This document shows, one piece after another, positions 15,027 through 24,151 of a stretch of DNA of 33,936 nucleotides. The translations under genes were made by a program, and so were the position numbers. Within the stretch, counting starts at the first letter, position 1. The number at the start of each line of letters is the position of its first letter. This DNA comes from Acinetobacter lwoffii (GTDB taxonomy: Bacteria > Pseudomonadota > Gammaproteobacteria > Pseudomonadales > Moraxellaceae), in NCBI RefSeq assembly GCF_024129735.1, contig NZ_JAMXXK010000039.1, positions 1 through 33,936 on the forward strand, written 5' to 3'. The notes below the pieces were generated by a model, which was given only the letters and a program-made list of their open reading frames with translations, was not told the DNA's origin and did not search any database.

Positions 15027-17519
15027 TTATTGATTCATCTCACGCAAGCTTTGTAAGGGTGGAATCTCTGACAGATAACTCAGGCGATAACGGCCAATCA
15101 GCGCACATAAAGAGGTCATAAAGATCGGCAGGATAATCCAGATTTCCCAATGCGGCTGAATCATCAAATCCATTTTATAACTGGCAATCGCACTGATCAC
15201 TTCGGCAAACAGGCAGGAAACTATTCCGGCAAACAGCCCAATAAAACCAATTTCCAGACTCATCATGGTTTTCAGTTTCTGCTTGGAACTACCGAATGAT
15301 CGTAACAAAGCCACTTCACGTTTGCGTTCATCCATCAACAGGTTCAGACAGGCCATCAGCACCAGAAAACCGGAAATGCTGACCAGTACCGCCAGAATCG
15401 TCACGATTTGCACCAGCACATTCACAATGCGTTTGATCTCTTCCAGAATCAGGCTGACATCAATAAAGACCGTGTTGGAAAATTGCTGGATCACAGACAC
15501 CAGCTTGCCTTTATCTGCCTCCGGGACATAAAAACTGCCCAGATAACTGCCGGCATTGGCATCCATGGTATTGGGGGCAAAGATAAAGAAGAAGTTGGGA
15601 CTAAAACTTTCCCATTCGACTGTTCTCAAATTCAGCACTTTAGCTTCCAGTATGCCTTCAGGCAGACTGAAACTGAGTTTATCTCCGATCTTGATCCCTA
15701 GCTCTTCCGCAGTATTGGCTTCGACCGATACGGTGCCGACTTGTTTTAATACCGCGTCACCACTGACAATCACATTATCTTGTGGATAGCTGTTTGACTG
15801 AGTCAAATTCAGTTCACGTCTTAAGGTATTGCTGCTTTTCACCAGTTCCTCGGCAAAAGGCTGATCATTTTTGGCGACCAGACGCCCGCGAATATTCGGA
15901 TACAGTGGTGTGCTTTTCCAGCCATTCTGCTCAAGTTGGGCTTTCAGGGCTGGCATCTCAAAAGGCGGTAAACCATAAACAAACTGGTTCGGCGTACCTT
16001 CCGGTAACTGTTGCTGCCAACGATCTAGCAGATCGGTACGCAATACTGCCAGTACCGTAATCAGGCTTAAGCCCAAGGCTAAAGCCGTAATCTGCAAGGC
16101 GGTCTGAGAAGGTGTACGTACATAGGCTGACAGATTCAGCTTCATATTACGCAGTAGTTTCAACACCCCCCATACTGTCAGATACAGCAATGCACATAAC
16201 ACGATAATCGCGCCAATCACCCAGGCGGTCAGCAGCAAGTTTTCAGTCAAAATCACACTAAAAATAATCAGGCTTAGCGTTCCGGTCAGCAGCATCCACA
16301 GCATGGATTGCATTGATTTTTCCTGCTGGCGAATGACCCGAATTGGCGGCGTATTTAGCAGTTGCAATAAGCTTGGCATGACAAAACCGAGTAGCACTAC
16401 GGCACTGGTCAGCATCGCGACCGGCAATGGTCCAAGCAACATTGCGATAGCGGAAAATTCAATCTGTAAATTTGGAATCAGCTGCAACATCAACTGTAAC
16501 AGGCCATAACCCAGACTGATCCCGACCACGGTACCAATTAGCATCGCAATCAACAGCACCATCCCGAGTAAAGCCAGATAAGCCGACAGAATCTGCTGCT
16601 TGGTGGCACCGATACAACGCATCAAAGCAATATGATCCTGATTCTGCTGCACATAGCGCTGCGCGGTTAAGGCTATGGCAATCCCGCATAATAGAATGGT
16701 CAGAATATTGGCCAGTTGCAGGAAAGTATCCAGATTGGCAATCGGCTTCATTAAGCGGGTATTGCTTTCACTGGCATTGCGCAACCTGAGACTGCTTTGC
16801 TCCTCAAATTCCTGCCCTTGCACTTCCTCTGGTGTTTCAGCCGAGCCGTTTGCTGATTTGACCTGCTGCTTGAACAAGGCTTCATATTGTTGGGTATCAT
16901 CCGGACGGCCAGCCATGAGTAGGCGATATTCAATCCGGCTCCCCACCTGAATGGCATTGGTTCGTGCCACATCTGCCTGGGAGATAATCACGGTCGGCGA
17001 AAAGCCGGAAAATCCAAGCTCCTGATTGGAGTCCTGTTCAATCTTGGCGGTGACTTTGAATGCTGCATCGGCAATATTGAGCTGATCCCCCAATTTGACT
17101 TTGAGCAGATCCATGGCTCGTGGACTGAGCCAGATTTCACCAGACTGAATCGATTTTTTTGCCGGTTGCACCCGCAGTTCACCACGCAAAGGAAAAGCCT
17201 GATCAATGGCTTTGACATTGACCATGACGAACTGTGCATCGGTATAAGCCATACTGCTAAAGAAAGTGACTTCTGACTGCTTTAGATCCAGCTGCTTGGC
17301 CTGATCACGCCACTGCTCCGGCAAAGGCTCATTATCTGAAAGCACCAGATCACCGGCCAGCATTTCTGCTGCCTGCAAGGCGACTGCATTTTGGATCTGC
17401 TCGTTACTAAACTTGAGTGCAGTGGTCGCACTGATCGCCAGTGTTAAGGCAATAATCAGCAGATAAATCCCGGTCGTTTTAAAGCTTTGAGTCAGTAAGG
17501 GACGAAATAATGGATTCAT
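15027..17519 (-). CDS. FtsX-type ABC transporter permease (YbbP-like)
   Basis: An 830-residue permease of the FtsX/MacB class. An N-terminal membrane helix (about 10-35) is followed by a large periplasmic domain. Four central helices (about 260-430) belong to the first FtsX unit, a further helix group and second periplasmic domain follow, and three C-terminal helices (about 700-815) contain the typical LLMDERKREVALLRSFGSSKQKL loop. The ATG at 17519 is chosen over the in-frame start at 17543 because GGAGG lies five bases upstream and it follows the ATPase stop by one base. The pair matches E. coli ybbA-ybbP, also next to tesA. Substrate is unknown; lipid or lipoprotein-related export is a guess from the class. 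Confidence 0.92.
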   Translation of the reverse strand: MNPLFRPLLTQSFKTTGIYLLIIALTLAISATTALKFSNEQIQNAVALQAAEMLAGDLVLSDNEPLPEQWRDQAKQLDLKQSEVTFFSSMAYTDAQFVMVNVKAIDQAFPLRGELRVQPAKKSIQSGEIWLSPRAMDLLKVKLGDQLNIADAAFKVTAKIEQDSNQELGFSGFSPTVIISQADVARTNAIQVGSRIEYRLLMAGRPDDTQQYEALFKQQVKSANGSAETPEEVQGQEFEEQSSLRLRNASESNTRLMKPIANLDTFLQLANILTILLCGIAIALTAQRYVQQNQDHIALMRCIGATKQQILSAYLALLGMVLLIAMLIGTVVGISLGYGLLQLMLQLIPNLQIEFSAIAMLLGPLPVAMLTSAVVLLGFVMPSLLQLLNTPPIRVIRQQEKSMQSMLWMLLTGTLSLIIFSVILTENLLLTAWVIGAIIVLCALLYLTVWGVLKLLRNMKLNLSAYVRTPSQTALQITALALGLSLITVLAVLRTDLLDRWQQQLPEGTPNQFVYGLPPFEMPALKAQLEQNGWKSTPLYPNIRGRLVAKNDQPFAEELVKSSNTLRRELNLTQSNSYPQDNVIVSGDAVLKQVGTVSVEANTAEELGIKIGDKLSFSLPEGILEAKVLNLRTVEWESFSPNFFFIFAPNTMDANAGSYLGSFYVPEADKGKLVSVIQQFSNTVFIDVSLILEEIKRIVNVLVQIVTILAVLVSISGFLVLMACLNLLMDERKREVALLRSFGSSKQKLKTMMSLEIGFIGLFAGIVSCLFAEVISAIASYKMDLMIQPHWEIWIILPIFMTSLCALIGRYRLSYLSEIPPLQSLREMNQ

Positions 17520-17520
17520 T

Positions 17521-18246
17521 TCATCCTCCACTCGGATGTTCAATCAGCTCGCCATTCAGCAGTTCAAAATGCCGCTGACACTGCTGCGCCAGTTTGCGAT
17601 CATGCGTGACCAGCACCAACGTCGTCCCCAGTTCCCGGTTCAGTTGAAACAGCAGTTGTTCAATTTCTCTGGCCGTTTCACCATCGAGATTGCCCGTAGG
17701 TTCATCGGCAAAAATGATTTTGGGTTCACTGACCAGTGCACGAGCGATGGCTACACGTTGCTGTTCTCCCCCGGACAAGACTTTTGGCGTTTGCTGCGCC
17801 TGTCGATCCAGACCGACCTTATGTAGTAATGCCAAGGCTTTTTGCTCAGCGTCTGCATATTTAAAGCCGGGCTGCAGGCGCAGTGGTAGCATCACATTTT
17901 CAAGTGCAGTCAGATGTGGCAAGAGCTGAAAAGACTGAAAGACAAACCCGATATTTCTTAAACGTACCAGTGCACGTTGTTCTTCATCCAAGCTAGAGAC
18001 CGATTCGCCACAGACCATAAGCTGACCTGAACTCGCCTGATCCAGTGTCGCCAGAATACCCAGTAATGTGGATTTTCCGGAACCGGAACGACCGGTAATT
18101 GCCACTTGTTCTCCGGCCTGAATATCCAGATCAAGATCCTCAAAAATGGTGAGCTGTTTTTGTGAAAGTTGTATCTTTTGTGTCAATTTCTGGGCAGAAA
18201 TAATAGCCTGTGGCATGATGGTCGAATCGTTGCTGCTTTGAATCAT
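17521..18246 (-). CDS. ABC transporter ATP-binding protein (YbbA/LolD-like)
   Basis: The 241-residue ATPase has Walker [10 protein letters not shown] (52-60), Q-loop [10 protein letters not shown], signature LSGGEQQR (157-164), Walker B IIFADE (177-182) and the switch histidine in LVTHD. The TGNLD after Walker B is typical of the LolD/MacB/FtsE group that partners FtsX-type permeases. AGGA five bases before the ATG at 18246 supports this start over an in-frame ATG at 18216. Its stop is one base from the permease start, implying translational coupling. It diverges from tesA with almost no intergenic space, so the promoter of each gene must lie in the coding start of the other. Confidence 0.95.
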   Translation of the reverse strand: MIQSSNDSTIMPQAIISAQKLTQKIQLSQKQLTIFEDLDLDIQAGEQVAITGRSGSGKSTLLGILATLDQASSGQLMVCGESVSSLDEEQRALVRLRNIGFVFQSFQLLPHLTALENVMLPLRLQPGFKYADAEQKALALLHKVGLDRQAQQTPKVLSGGEQQRVAIARALVSEPKIIFADEPTGNLDGETAREIEQLLFQLNRELGTTLVLVTHDRKLAQQCQRHFELLNGELIEHPSGG

Positions 18247-18257
18247 ACGTGTCCTAT

Positions 18258-18887
18258 ATGAAAGATCTTAATCAGAAAACTCGGCTATTGCCTTACTTTT
18301 TTTTGCTCAGTCTGTGCCTGATACCACTCGGGGTCTCAGCAAAGACAATTATGATTTTAGGTGATAGTTTAAGTGCACGTTATGGTATCCAGCCCCAGCA
18401 GGGTTGGGTACATTTATTACAAAAGCGTTTAGAGCAACAGTATCCGAAACAGCATAAAGTGGTCAATGCAAGTGTCAGTGGCGAAACCACCAGCGGAGCA
18501 CTGGCCAGACTACCTAAACTGTTACAGACGCATCGTCCAGACCTTGTGGTGATTGAGTTAGGTGGCAATGATGGCTTGCGTGGACAACCACCACAAATGA
18601 TTCAAAAAAATTTAGCCAGTCTGATTCAGCAGAGCCAGAAAGCCAAGGCTAAGGTCATTGTATTTGGCATGAAAATGCCGCCTAATTACGGGCAGGCCTA
18701 TAGCAAGGCTTTTGAAAATAATTATAAAGTGGTGAGTCAGCAATATAAGGTGAAGTTATTGCCTTTCTTTATGCAAGGTGTCGCCGGTAATAAAACCCTG
18801 ATGCAAAAGGATCTGATTCACCCAAATGCCAAAGCACAGACGATCCTGTTAAATAATGCTTATCCATACATTAAAGGCGCTTTATAA
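18258..18887 (+). CDS. tesA: Periplasmic multifunctional acyl-CoA thioesterase I / lysophospholipase L1
   Basis: A 209-residue SGNH-family hydrolase with a signal peptide (1-28, cleavage after GVSA). Block I is ILGDSLSA (33-40, Ser37), block III GGND (102-105) and block V DLIHP (185-189, Asp185 and His188), together forming the catalytic set. TesA hydrolyses acyl-thioesters, lysophospholipids and esters in the periplasm. The frame also offers a GTG at 18249, but the ATG at 18258 gives a normal signal peptide. Neither has a clear Shine-Dalgarno sequence. The neighbouring ABC pair is the same as in E. coli, a conserved linkage of unknown meaning. The stop codon lies inside a terminator palindrome. 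Confidence 0.94.
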   Translation: MKDLNQKTRLLPYFFLLSLCLIPLGVSAKTIMILGDSLSARYGIQPQQGWVHLLQKRLEQQYPKQHKVVNASVSGETTSGALARLPKLLQTHRPDLVVIELGGNDGLRGQPPQMIQKNLASLIQQSQKAKAKVIVFGMKMPPNYGQAYSKAFENNYKVVSQQYKVKLLPFFMQGVAGNKTLMQKDLIHPNAKAQTILLNNAYPYIKGAL

Positions 18888-18898
18888 AGCGCCTTTAA
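18871..18898. terminator. Palindromic terminator at the tesA stop
   Basis: A perfect palindrome with 14-bp arms (TTAAAGGCGCTTTA and its complement) between tesA and the carbonic anhydrase gene. The tesA TAA (18885-18887) is at its centre. T-runs are short on both sides (TTTAACTTATTTT on plus), so efficiency may be moderate. Confidence 0.7.
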
Positions 18899-18930
18899 CT
18901 TATTTTAGAATGTATTTAGATGAATCGTGA

Positions 18931-19545
18931 TTAGAAATCAAAGAAGGTCACTTCACCAGTTTCCAGTGAATATTCAGCACCCACGACTTTTAATTTTCCT
19001 TGTCCAATCAGGTTTTCCAGAACGGCCGAACCATGACGCAACTGATTCACCGAAGCAAATACGTTGGAACGTACTGCATGCTTGGATAATTTTGCCAAGT
19101 CATTTTTCAGTTCAGTCTGCATTAAGGTTTCAACAGAAGGACGTACGCGGTTCACAATCGACATCAGGTTTGCCGATGGCGGGCAATCAGGGCACATTAA
19201 GGTATCAATGGTGGCTTTAATCGCACCACAATGACTGTGACCTAACACCACCACAATCGCGCAATCATAACGTGCCGCGGCAAACTCAACACTGCCGACC
19301 TGTGAGGGTGCAACAATATTACCTGCAACACGAATCACAAAAAGATCGCCGAGACCCTGATCAAAAACCATTTCGGCTGGAACGCGCGAATCTGAACATC
19401 CCAAAACAATCGCAAACGGATTCTGATCCTCTGCCATTTCTGCGCGCTGTTGGTGGCTAAGTTGTTTTGGATGCGTGGTATCGCCACTGACAAAACGTTG
19501 GTTACCCTGTCTAAGACGTTCTAAAGCTTCTTGAGCTGTGAGCAT
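18931..19545 (-). CDS. can: Beta-class carbonic anhydrase
   Basis: A 204-residue zinc enzyme interconverting CO2 and bicarbonate in the cytoplasm, which supplies bicarbonate to carboxylases. The zinc and catalytic residues are visible: CSDSR (50-54: Cys50, Asp52, Arg54) and GHSHCG (102-107: His103, Cys106). The segment VFDQGLGDLFVIRVAGNIV is typical of beta enzymes. The length is slightly below E. coli Can (about 220). AAGA precedes the ATG. It is a single gene converging on tesA. No cyanate-degradation genes adjoin it, so a general carbonic anhydrase is more likely than a CynT role. Confidence 0.93.
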   Translation of the reverse strand: MLTAQEALERLRQGNQRFVSGDTTHPKQLSHQQRAEMAEDQNPFAIVLGCSDSRVPAEMVFDQGLGDLFVIRVAGNIVAPSQVGSVEFAAARYDCAIVVVLGHSHCGAIKATIDTLMCPDCPPSANLMSIVNRVRPSVETLMQTELKNDLAKLSKHAVRSNVFASVNQLRHGSAVLENLIGQGKLKVVGAEYSLETGEVTFFDF

Positions 19546-19860
19546 TCTTTTCTATCACCGATGGTTTTAGTTGCAATATCTTACTGCCAGTTTTTTTGAA
19601 TGTCACTTGCAAAAAATCTTAGCTGATTAAATTTTTAGCATTTATCTAATTTCATTTCTGTAGGGAATTTATGCGTAATACATCACATTTTCCAGTCATT
19701 TAATGCAATCTAGCAAAAAACTAATGGGTGACAAGCGCAAAGATTGATTTAAAATAGAATGAAGAATAATGTTTTTATTTGAATGAAAATTGCAAATTTA
19801 TAACATGGAAGTATTTTGATTGAGCAATTTGCTCACTGGGTTTGTTTTGGGGAATGGCCA
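19546..19860. other. Divergent intergenic region between the carbonic anhydrase and hydrolase genes
   Basis: 315 bases, AT-rich, without a supported gene. On the plus strand TTGATT (19744-19749) and TAATGT (19767-19772) are 17 bases apart, a possible weak promoter of the hydrolase gene. The hydrolase reading frame is open from a TTG at 19816, but the upstream part reads as leader, not protein. Confidence 0.4.
19821..19835. promoter_or_regulatory. Perfect 7-1-7 palindrome upstream of the exported hydrolase
   Basis: TGAGCAA-T-TTGCTCA lies 25 bases before the ATG at 19861 and downstream of the possible promoter. This fits an operator or a small mRNA hairpin near the ribosome-binding site. I do not recognise the regulator. 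Confidence 0.4.
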
Positions 19861-20898
19861 ATGAAGAAAATAATAAAATTGCGCTCGAAAATGATTTGTT
19901 CAGCCGTAGTTGCCTTAAGCATGGCATTACCGGGCCTGACACATGCTCAAATACTGTTTAGCCAGAAAAATGAAACATCTGCCAAAGTCTTGCAGCAGCA
20001 TCTGTTGCAAGAACGCAGCCTTGCCGGTCTCAAATCCAAGACCCTCAAAATTGGCGAGGTCACCTGGAGCTATAGCGAAGGCGGTGCCAAGAACAAACCA
20101 TCTATTCTACTGATTCATGGTCTGGCAGGCACGCGCGACAACTGGAACCGGGTTGCCCAGTTTCTGACGCCCTATTATCATGTCATTATTCCAGATCTGC
20201 CGAGCAACGGCGACACCAAAGTTCCGGACAATTTTGATGTTTCTGTGCCCAATGTGACCTCGCAGCTGCGTCTATTTATTGAAACCTTAAATGTGGATGA
20301 GAATTTACATATTGCCGGACATTCCTTGGGTGGCTCGATTGCCACAGTCTATGCCTCGCAATACCCTTTCGATACGCAAAGCCTGTTTTTAATTAATACC
20401 GCTGGCCTGTACAAAATGGGCAATACGCCCTATACCAAAGACCCACAGGCCTTAAAAGACCTGATCGTCAGCAAGCCCGGTGATCTTCAAGATGTTTCCA
20501 AACAGCTGATGCAGAACCCGCCGGTGATTCCTTATCAGTTGCGGCATGCACAGGAAAAACTGCTGATTTCACGCGCTGAACAAACCAGTAAGTCGATTGA
20601 TCAGGTGGTGATGCTAAACCGGATTTATACACCGGAAACCTTCGCCCGCCTGACCCGCACGGTTGAAGCACCCACCTTGATTTTATGGGGCAGACAGGAT
20701 CGGATCATTAATGTCGAAGTGGTCAAAGAACTACATGCCCTGCTGAAACGTGCAGAAAAACCGGTAATTTTGAATAACGTCGGGCATATGCCGATTCTAG
20801 AAGCAGAAAAACAGGTCGCACAACATTATTTGCCTTTTCTAGCCAAGACGCAGACCCTAAAAAACCCGCTTGCTGATAAACTCATTCCTTTAAATTAA
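19861..20898 (+). CDS. Exported alpha/beta hydrolase (lipase/esterase-like)
   Basis: A 345-residue hydrolase with a signal peptide (MKKIIKLRSK basic start, hydrophobic core, cleavage after LTHA at residue 29), so it is periplasmic or secreted. Conserved elements are the oxyanion segment LLIHGLAGTRDNW (83-95), nucleophile elbow GHSLGG (153-158, Ser155), the aspartate in WGRQDRI and the histidine in NVGHMPILE. The ATG at 19861 is chosen because it gives this signal peptide; the frame is open to a TTG at 19816. The closest families act on acyl esters or aromatic ring-cleavage products; the substrate here is unknown. The next gene starts 14 bases on and is likely cotranscribed. Confidence 0.85.
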   Translation: MKKIIKLRSKMICSAVVALSMALPGLTHAQILFSQKNETSAKVLQQHLLQERSLAGLKSKTLKIGEVTWSYSEGGAKNKPSILLIHGLAGTRDNWNRVAQFLTPYYHVIIPDLPSNGDTKVPDNFDVSVPNVTSQLRLFIETLNVDENLHIAGHSLGGSIATVYASQYPFDTQSLFLINTAGLYKMGNTPYTKDPQALKDLIVSKPGDLQDVSKQLMQNPPVIPYQLRHAQEKLLISRAEQTSKSIDQVVMLNRIYTPETFARLTRTVEAPTLILWGRQDRIINVEVVKELHALLKRAEKPVILNNVGHMPILEAEKQVAQHYLPFLAKTQTLKNPLADKLIPLN

Positions 20899-20912
20899 GT
20901 TTCAGAGATGCT

Positions 20913-21914
20913 ATGCAGAAACACCCGATGATTGAGCAGTTGATCGATGCTCAACTTGATTTTCTCGATCAGGCATTTTCTCAATCTGAAACGATTCAAA
21001 GCGAGTTTCATGCGTTTTATTTGTGGCTGCGTAAACAGACTCTAAAAGAGCTGTGGAGCTGTGAACTGATCAATCAGCTGTTGCAAAAACAGATTCTGGG
21101 TACTGCTGCCAGCAGCTTTCTGATTGAACAGATTGCCGAACATATCCGTTTTGCCCTGGTGCATCCGGCCAATGATTCCACCACAATTGCCGATCTGATC
21201 CCAGTCCTGACCGTAGACAAGATCGCCCAGTATGTGGCCAGCAAAAGTGGCCATCGGCAACGTCTGATTAAAACCGTAGTCAATAATCCGGCATTTTCAG
21301 CCATGATTACGCAATTGATCCAGCATTCTATTCAGGATTATCTGGATAACTCCATGATTGCCAAAAGCGTGCCCGGGGTTTCCCGCTTTATGAAAATGGG
21401 AAAATCCGTTCTGGAAAATGTCACCGATACCAACCTCGATAGCACCATTGCACGTTATCTGCAAAAGAACATTCTGAAGCTCAGCCAGATGAGTGAGCAT
21501 GTGCTAAACCAGCATTTTGACGACGAGAAACTCTATCATTTTCAGGCCAATCTCTGGCATAAAATCAAGGATATGCCTGTATCGGTCTTGAAGAATTATA
21601 TTGAGCTGCAGGACCTGAATCAGACGGTCGGCTTAGGTCATGACATCTGGGATCACATACGCCAGACGGACTATCTGCAGCAGCAAGTGCATGACGGAAT
21701 TCATACCTGGTATGTACGCAATCAGGAACATACCTTTGATCAGTTATTACGTGATCTGAATATTGATGAATCTCTCATTCAGAATGAATTGCAGCATCTG
21801 CTCAGCCCGGTAATCCAGCAGATGGTTTCCCAGGGTCATTTACGTGAACGTGCACGAAAATATCTGGAACAATTTTATTATCATGAAGATACTTTAAAAA
21901 TCCTTGAAATTTAA
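20913..21914 (+). CDS. Unrecognised helical protein downstream of the exported hydrolase
   Basis: I do not recognise this 333-residue protein. It has no signal peptide and no membrane segment. It is rich in Gln, Leu, His and Asp, and reads as a mostly alpha-helical soluble protein. Repeated hydrophobic helices begin IEQLIDAQLDFLDQAF, and a central stretch (about 150-185, MIAKSVPGVSRFMKMGKSV) is more basic. Starts at 20913 or 20928 are both possible; the first has GAGA upstream. Its tight spacing to the hydrolase suggests one transcript, closed by a strong terminator. It does not resemble a lipase-specific foldase, since it lacks the N-terminal membrane anchor. Confidence 0.75.
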   Translation: MQKHPMIEQLIDAQLDFLDQAFSQSETIQSEFHAFYLWLRKQTLKELWSCELINQLLQKQILGTAASSFLIEQIAEHIRFALVHPANDSTTIADLIPVLTVDKIAQYVASKSGHRQRLIKTVVNNPAFSAMITQLIQHSIQDYLDNSMIAKSVPGVSRFMKMGKSVLENVTDTNLDSTIARYLQKNILKLSQMSEHVLNQHFDDEKLYHFQANLWHKIKDMPVSVLKNYIELQDLNQTVGLGHDIWDHIRQTDYLQQQVHDGIHTWYVRNQEHTFDQLLRDLNIDESLIQNELQHLLSPVIQQMVSQGHLRERARKYLEQFYYHEDTLKILEI

Positions 21915-21916
21915 AT

Positions 21917-21944
21917 AAAAAAGCCGCTATAAAGCGGCTTTTTT
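21917..21944. terminator. Bidirectional terminator between the orphan gene and the TonB receptor
   Basis: A(6)GCCGCT / AGCGGCT(6) around ATAA gives a 12-bp stem with T-runs on both strands. It serves the converging genes on both sides. Confidence 0.9.
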
Positions 21945-21958
21945 ATATTGTCATTTGC

Positions 21959-24021
21959 TTAGAATTTTGCATTCAAACTGATACCGTAACGACGACCATC
22001 CAATAGTTGATCACCATCAATATCTTCAGCTTTTTCATCCAGTAGGTTATAGACACCAAATTTACCTGTTAGATTCGGACTGAACTTATAGTTAAAGCCG
22101 ACATCTACAAATTGGTAACCTGGATTTGGCTGAGCTATAGAGGTACGGCTCAAGTAAGCAGAGGTTTCAGAACGATGGTGCAAGCGGCTCCATACATTGA
22201 GTGCATCATTTAGCTCATAATCCACACCAATATTAAACATGTGTTCCGGCATCTGGTTCAGTGGCTGGCCTTTAAAAGCACCCGATTTAAACTCTGAATC
22301 GGTATAAGTATAGTTTGCAGTCAATATCGTATAATCATTCAGACTGGCTTCTACCGTTGCTTCTACACCACGAATTTCTGCTTCATCCACGTTGATCCGT
22401 TCACTAATAAAGTAGAATGGAATATCTCCTTCGAAACATTTCCAATTCTGCCAGTTATTACGGTTTGTTGTGGTGCCATCAGTATCGGTTTCACAGGCAC
22501 GAACTTCCGTAATACGATCTTCATATTTAGTGATAAAGCCAGTCAGCGATGTATTGATATAATCATTTTTCCAGTTGAAACCTAATTCAGTCGATACGCT
22601 TGATTCTGGTTCTAAGTCCGGATTGGCACGGATGATGCCACGGCCTGTTGCTAAGGGTGAACCACCGCCACCCGTGACGCTATAGAACCCTTCTGTGGCT
22701 GCACGAATATCAGGCTGTTTATAACCTGTGGCCACACCACCTTTTACTACAAAGTTATCATTTACCGCGTATACCCCATACAGTCGTGGTGATAAATGGC
22801 CACTATAGTTTTCATCATGGTCATAACGCAGGCCAGCTGTTAAATCGAAGCGATCCGTAATACTCCAGGTGTCTTCAAGGAAAGCGGCAGCAGACCAACG
22901 TGTTAATTCACTAAATTCAGGTGCATTGGGATTCCGGTTAGTCGCTTTATCGACCAGTTTTTCATCTTTAAGATATCCCCCGAATGATAGCGTATGATCA
23001 CCTAAGGCTAAGTTCCATTGACTGTTCGCTGTCCATGTATCCAGGGTAATCCCTTTGGTGCCGAGTTCCGTATTTCCACGATCCGGATTTTTTGAATTTT
23101 CATACTGGATATAAGATGAACTGTCCAAGTTATCGCTATAACGGCCATTATGGGTTACTGAAAAACGTTACGGTAATTACGCGAGAATGAATCTGCAGCG
23201 CCTTGAACGGCTGCTACCGTCTTACCGACTGAAGTCGTGGATTCCTGCTGCACAAAATTGGCTTCAACCTGCACATCATGATCATCATTAATGGCATAGC
23301 TCAGACGTGAATTTAAGCTTTCACGTTCTGTGCCACGAAAACCGCCCACATAATGGTCTTCATTACGTTCCTGCTTATTGACTGCCAGCTGCAAGCCCAG
23401 CTTGTCTGCAATTAAAGGCCCGGCAAGATATGCAGAAGCATTTTTAATATCACCTGAACGGCTACTGTCCTGAAGCGTGGTTCCTAATTCGACATGACCA
23501 GACCATTCATCAGACACTTTTTTGGTAATGATATTGACTACCCCGCCCATGGCATCCGTACCATAGAGTGTAGAAGCTGGACCACGAATAATTTCAATAC
23601 GTTCAATGGCGGCAAGCGATGGCAAAATATTTTTCTCAAAACCTCCATCGTTTCCATTCGGATTGACATCCTTGCCATATTGACGCTTACCATCTACAAG
23701 AAACAAGGTGTAGTTTGAACTCATACCACGAATACTGATGGTCTGTGCAGAACCTGCACCTGAAACCACTACCCCGGGCGTATTACGCAGTACATCAGTA
23801 ATGTCGTTATATTCACGTTTATCTAATTCTTCACGATCAATCACGGTAATGGAAGCTGGTGCTTTAGCCAAATCTTGCTCATAACCTGTTGCGGTCACCA
23901 CAATTGTTTGCAATTTAGTCGCTTCCGCCTGTGGAACAACAACTTCTACTGCAGATGTATTTCCCACCATGGCTGTGAGTACAGCAAATGCCAAAGTTGT
24001 TTTTAAGAATGGCTTATTCAT
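21959..24021 (-). pseudogene. TonB-dependent siderophore-type receptor split by a one-base frameshift
   Basis: Two minus-strand frames together make one outer-membrane receptor. 24021-23155 encodes the signal peptide (1-24), a TonB-box-like TIVVTA (39-44) and the plug domain (ITVIDREELDKREYNDITDVLR ... ERIEIIRGPASTLYGTDAMGGVVNIITKK). 23128-21959 encodes the remaining beta-barrel, ending ...GRRYGISLNAKF with a terminal Phe. At 23161-23165 the minus strand has five T (NVFQ-stop). A sixth T would give NVFSVTHNGRYSDNLDSSSYIQYEN and restore a single frame of 687 residues. The plug resembles catecholate receptors of the CirA/IrgA/FepA group. It has its own Fur-type box. It may be a real null allele, phase-variable, or a sequencing error. 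Confidence 0.88.
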
Positions 24022-24071
24022 ACCTTGCGCGCCCCAATATTTATGAAGAGATCATGTTTATTCGGTTGCAA

Positions 24072-24099
24072 AGTGTAACAACTTTTCACTCAAATGCAA
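24072..24099 (-). promoter_or_regulatory. Candidate promoter of the TonB-dependent receptor
   Basis: On the minus strand TTGCAT (24099-24094), a 16-base spacer and TACACT (24077-24072) give a plausible sigma-70 promoter, about 50 bases before the ATG at 24021. The Fur-type palindrome lies just upstream of the -35 box. Confidence 0.45.
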
Positions 24100-24106
24100 T
24101 TAATAT

Positions 24107-24121
24107 TGATAATTATTATCA
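24107..24121. promoter_or_regulatory. Fur box
   Basis: TGATAAT-T-ATTATCA is a perfect 7-1-7 inverted repeat, the core form of the Fur operator (TGATAATnATTATCA). It sits 86 bases upstream of the receptor start, next to the candidate promoter. Iron-dependent repression of the receptor is the straightforward prediction. Confidence 0.85.
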
Positions 24122-24151
24122 TTTATATTCACTATATTATAAGCCAGATAT

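Noticed and set aside
20913..21914. Lipase-specific foldase (LifO) for the upstream hydrolase
   Set aside because: It lacks the N-terminal membrane anchor and the foldase signature, and the hydrolase is not of the true-lipase type that needs one.
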